This document shows positions 61,792 to 64,000 of a stretch of DNA of 64,000 nucleotides, in pieces. The stretch lies in contig CAWJCU010000007.1 in assembly GCA_963841455.1 (NCBI GenBank), positions 356,970 through 420,969 on the forward strand. Direction: 5' to 3'. The stretch is from JAWVFM01 sp963841455. Its GTDB lineage: Bacteria; Actinomycetota; Thermoleophilia; Solirubrobacterales; 70-9. Both the position numbers and the translations under genes were made by a program. Under the pieces are notes generated by a model. It ran no database searches, was not told the origin of the DNA, and saw only the letters and a list, made by a program, of their open reading frames with translations. How positions within the stretch are numbered: position 1 is the first letter of the stretch; every line of letters begins with the position of its first letter.

Positions 61792-64000
61792 CCGCCTATG
61801 TGGAGCTGCACGCCCATTCCGCCTACTCGTTCGGCGACGGCGCGTCGCTGCCCGAGGAGCTGGCCCTGCGCGCCTCCGAGTTGGACCAGGAGGCAATCGC
61901 GCTCACCGACCACGACGGGCTGTGGGGATCGATGGAGCTCGCACAGGCGTGCGAGTCGGCCGGCGTGAAGCCGATCACGGGCGCCGAGATGACGGTGGAG
62001 GGCGAGGGCGCTCGGTTTCACCTCACGCTCCTGGTCGAGGACGCCGGCGGCTACCGCAACCTCTGCCGGCTGGTGACGGAGGCGCACCGGGACACCCGTC
62101 CGCATCCGGACCGGGAGGCCCTCCCCCCCACCCTGCCGCTCTCCTCGCTCGAGGAGCGCAGCGAGGGGCTCGTCTGCCTGTCGGGGTGCGCGCGCGACGG
62201 GGCGCTCGCCGGGCGGTGGGAACGCGGGGAGGCAGATCGCGCGAACGCGCTTGCGCACCGTCTCGTGGGGGCCTTCGGCCGCGAGCGCTTCCGGGTCGAG
62301 CTCCAGCGGCCGTTCTGGCGCCACGACCGGGCCCGCAATCGCTGGCTCGCGGGCCTGGCCGAGCGGGTCGGCGTGGCGTGCGTGGCGACCGGCAACGTCC
62401 ACGTGCACGACCGCTCGCGCGCGCACCTTCAGGATGCCCTCGCCGCCGTCGGCCGCCACGGCACCCTTGAGGAGACCGAGCCGGCGCGGCGCGGGAACGG
62501 CTCGGCGTACCTGTGCTCGGCGGCTGAGGCGAACGAGCGCTTTCGCGACCACCCCGAGGCGGCCACCGAGACAGTCAGGCTCTCCGAGCGGCTTCGCTTC
62601 GACCTCGCTCGCGACCTGGGCTACCGCTACCCGGGAAGCGAGGACCCCGATGCCGATCGGGCGCTCGCGGAGATCTGTCGCGCCCGGCTTCAGCATCGCT
62701 ACGCCGGCAATCGCAATCGTGCCGAGGCCGAGCGGCGCCTCGAAGAGGAGCTCGCCGTGATCCGCAAGCTCGAGCTCTCGGGCTTCTTTCTCCTGCACTA
62801 CGACATCCTCGAGCTGGCGCGCGAGGTGGCCGTCGAGGTGCGGGGGTCCGACTCGGCGCGAATGCTGCTGCCGCCGGGGCGCGGGCGCGGGTCGAGCGTC
62901 AGCTCGGTGGTCTGCTACCTCACCGGGCTCTCGCACATCGACCCCGTGCGCGGCGGGCTGTTCCTGGGGCGTTTCCTGAACGAGGAGATCACCGAGGCTC
63001 CCGACATCGACCTCGACTTTCCGCGCGACATCCGCGAGAGGCTGATCCCGCGGATCATCGAGCGCTACGGCGACGAGCGAGCGGCGCTGGTGAGCGCGTT
63101 CGCCTCCTATCGCTCGCGCGGGGCGGTGCGCGACCTCGGGAAGGTGCTGGGGCTGCCGGCGGGCGAGATCGAGCGCGCGGCGCGGATGGTGGACGTCTAC
63201 GACCGCTCGAGCGCGATCGAGGCCGACGTCGCCGAAGCGATCGGGCCGGCGCGGGCCGCCTCGCCGCGCTGGCGTGCGCTCGCCGAGCTCGCGCGCGATG
63301 CCTGGGGCCTGCCGCGCCACGCCACGCAGCACCCGGGCGGGATGGTGCTGGCGACGCGGCCCCTGATCGACATCTGCCCGGTCCAGCCGGCGGCGATGGA
63401 GGGCCGCCAGATCGTGCAGTGGGACAAGGACTCCTGCGCGGACGCCGGGTTCCTCAAGATCGACCTGCTGGGGCTTGGGATGCTGTCGGCGGTAGAGCGG
63501 TGCGTCGACGAGATCGCGCGCGTGCGCGGCGAGCGGATCGACCTCTCACGGATCGCCGTCGACGACCCTCCCACCTACGACGCGATTCGGCGCGCCGACA
63601 CCACCGGCGTCTTCCAGATCGAGAGCCGGGCGCAAATGCAGATGCTCACGCGGACGCTGCCCGAGACGCTCGACGACCTCACGGTGCAGGTGGCGCTCGT
63701 GAGGCCGGGCCCAATCCAGGGCGGGGCCGTTCACCCCTACCTCGAGCGCAAGGAGCGATTGCGCGCCGACCCCGATTTCGAGGTCCCGTACGAACACCCC
63801 TCGCTCGAGCCGATCCTGCGCGACACGCTGGGCGCGATCGTCTTCCAGGAGCAGGTGATCCAGGTGGCGATGGCGCTCGCCGGCTTCAGCCCCGGCGAGG
63901 CGGAGGGACTGCGGCGGGCGATGAGCCGCAAGCGCTCCGAGGAGGCGATCCTCGCCTACCGCGACCGGTTCCTCGACGGCGCGACGCGAAACGGAGTCTC
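61788..64000 (+). CDS. dnaE2: Error-prone DNA polymerase III alpha subunit DnaE2 (partial, runs off the window)
   Basis: The first 737 codons are present. The N-terminal PHP domain opens VELHAHSAYSFGDGASLPEE, with LTDHDGLWGSMEL. The palm region includes LLPPGRGRGSSVSSVVCYLTG, the catalytic PDIDLDFPRDIRERLIPRI (two Asp of the active site), and FLKIDLLGLGMLSAVERC. It carries out translesion synthesis with ImuB. ATG at 61788 overlaps the preceding stop, so translation is coupled. The C-terminal part lies beyond the window. Confidence 0.95.
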   Translation, partial: MTAYVELHAHSAYSFGDGASLPEELALRASELDQEAIALTDHDGLWGSMELAQACESAGVKPITGAEMTVEGEGARFHLTLLVEDAGGYRNLCRLVTEAHRDTRPHPDREALPPTLPLSSLEERSEGLVCLSGCARDGALAGRWERGEADRANALAHRLVGAFGRERFRVELQRPFWRHDRARNRWLAGLAERVGVACVATGNVHVHDRSRAHLQDALAAVGRHGTLEETEPARRGNGSAYLCSAAEANERFRDHPEAATETVRLSERLRFDLARDLGYRYPGSEDPDADRALAEICRARLQHRYAGNRNRAEAERRLEEELAVIRKLELSGFFLLHYDILELAREVAVEVRGSDSARMLLPPGRGRGSSVSSVVCYLTGLSHIDPVRGGLFLGRFLNEEITEAPDIDLDFPRDIRERLIPRIIERYGDERAALVSAFASYRSRGAVRDLGKVLGLPAGEIERAARMVDVYDRSSAIEADVAEAIGPARAASPRWRALAELARDAWGLPRHATQHPGGMVLATRPLIDICPVQPAAMEGRQIVQWDKDSCADAGFLKIDLLGLGMLSAVERCVDEIARVRGERIDLSRIAVDDPPTYDAIRRADTTGVFQIESRAQMQMLTRTLPETLDDLTVQVALVRPGPIQGGAVHPYLERKERLRADPDFEVPYEHPSLEPILRDTLGAIVFQEQVIQVAMALAGFSPGEAEGLRRAMSRKRSEEAILAYRDRFLDGATRNGV

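Noticed and set aside
40..64000. tRNA, rRNA or tmRNA genes
   Set aside because: Gaps were read for cloverleaf and T-loop patterns; a TTCGA near 22040 does not pair into a tRNA. None found by eye; tRNAscan-SE or Infernal would be decisive.
1..64000. CRISPR array, insertion sequence, integrase or phage genes
   Set aside because: The regular repeats seen are coding (propeller, collagen) or paired hairpin elements; there are no spaced direct repeats and no transposase or integrase motifs.

Overview
The window is a chromosomal segment of a very GC-rich actinobacterium, most probably of the class Thermoleophilia (Solirubrobacterales-like). The basis is gene content: Zn-ribbon/FHA protein next to an FtsR-type MerR regulator, SepF division cluster, short HisG with HisZ, ImuB/DnaE2 mutasome with a Gram-positive type SOS box, WS/DGAT acyltransferase, and many small secreted or anchored proteins with low-complexity linkers. 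No rRNA, tRNA, CRISPR array, insertion sequence or phage gene was recognised. The class assignment is an inference from content, not from a phylogenetic marker search.

Layout. 1-4.4 kb (+): an FHA-HTH protein, a secreted six-repeat propeller, a collagen-like protein and a secreted unknown. 4.4-13.7 kb: YqgE, thioredoxin-TPR and CcdA, WS/DGAT, ion channel, GNAT, NadE, thioesterase, a sigma-4-like/RskA-like membrane protein and a CDF transporter. 13.7-17.3 kb (-): AGPS-like flavoprotein, SRPBCC protein, FtsR-like MerR, GarA-like FHA, and an RsiG-like protein with a c-di-GMP-type motif. 17.4-35.5 kb (mostly -): the old bacterial string rpsB-tsf-pyrH-frr-uppS-cdsA-dxr-rseP-ispG-proS-pgsA, interrupted by accessory genes. 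35.6-41.9 kb (-): rluD-lspA-yggT-proC-sepF and yggS-pgeF-deacetylase-cca, with start/stop overlaps at nearly every junction. 43.2-49 kb (-): hisZGDBHAF, with hisZ split by a one-base frameshift. 49-50.3 kb: murA with Asp at the usual Cys115. 50.4-52.6 kb: HD protein, Zn protein and an isocitrate dehydrogenase-like enzyme. 52.4-57.9 kb (-): livKHMGF branched-chain amino acid ABC transporter. 58-60 kb: HAD hydrolase, NTF2-like lipoprotein, enoyl-CoA hydratase. 60.1-64 kb (+): SOS box, imuB, DUF6504-like gene and dnaE2, which runs off the window.

Two themes recur. First, at least sixteen genes have a TANNNT-like -10 hexamer ending only 6-8 nt before the start codon, on both strands, so much of this genome is probably expressed from leaderless mRNAs. 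At 21.4 kb and 51.3 kb divergent gene pairs are packed so tightly that promoters overlap each other or the neighbour's coding sequence. Second, small two-part hairpin elements recur in gene leaders: family A before murA and livM, in the same orientation and immediately 5' of the ribosome-binding site; family B before dxr and before the DUF6504-like gene, in opposite orientations. Several genes need non-ATG starts, and two appear to have only CTG.
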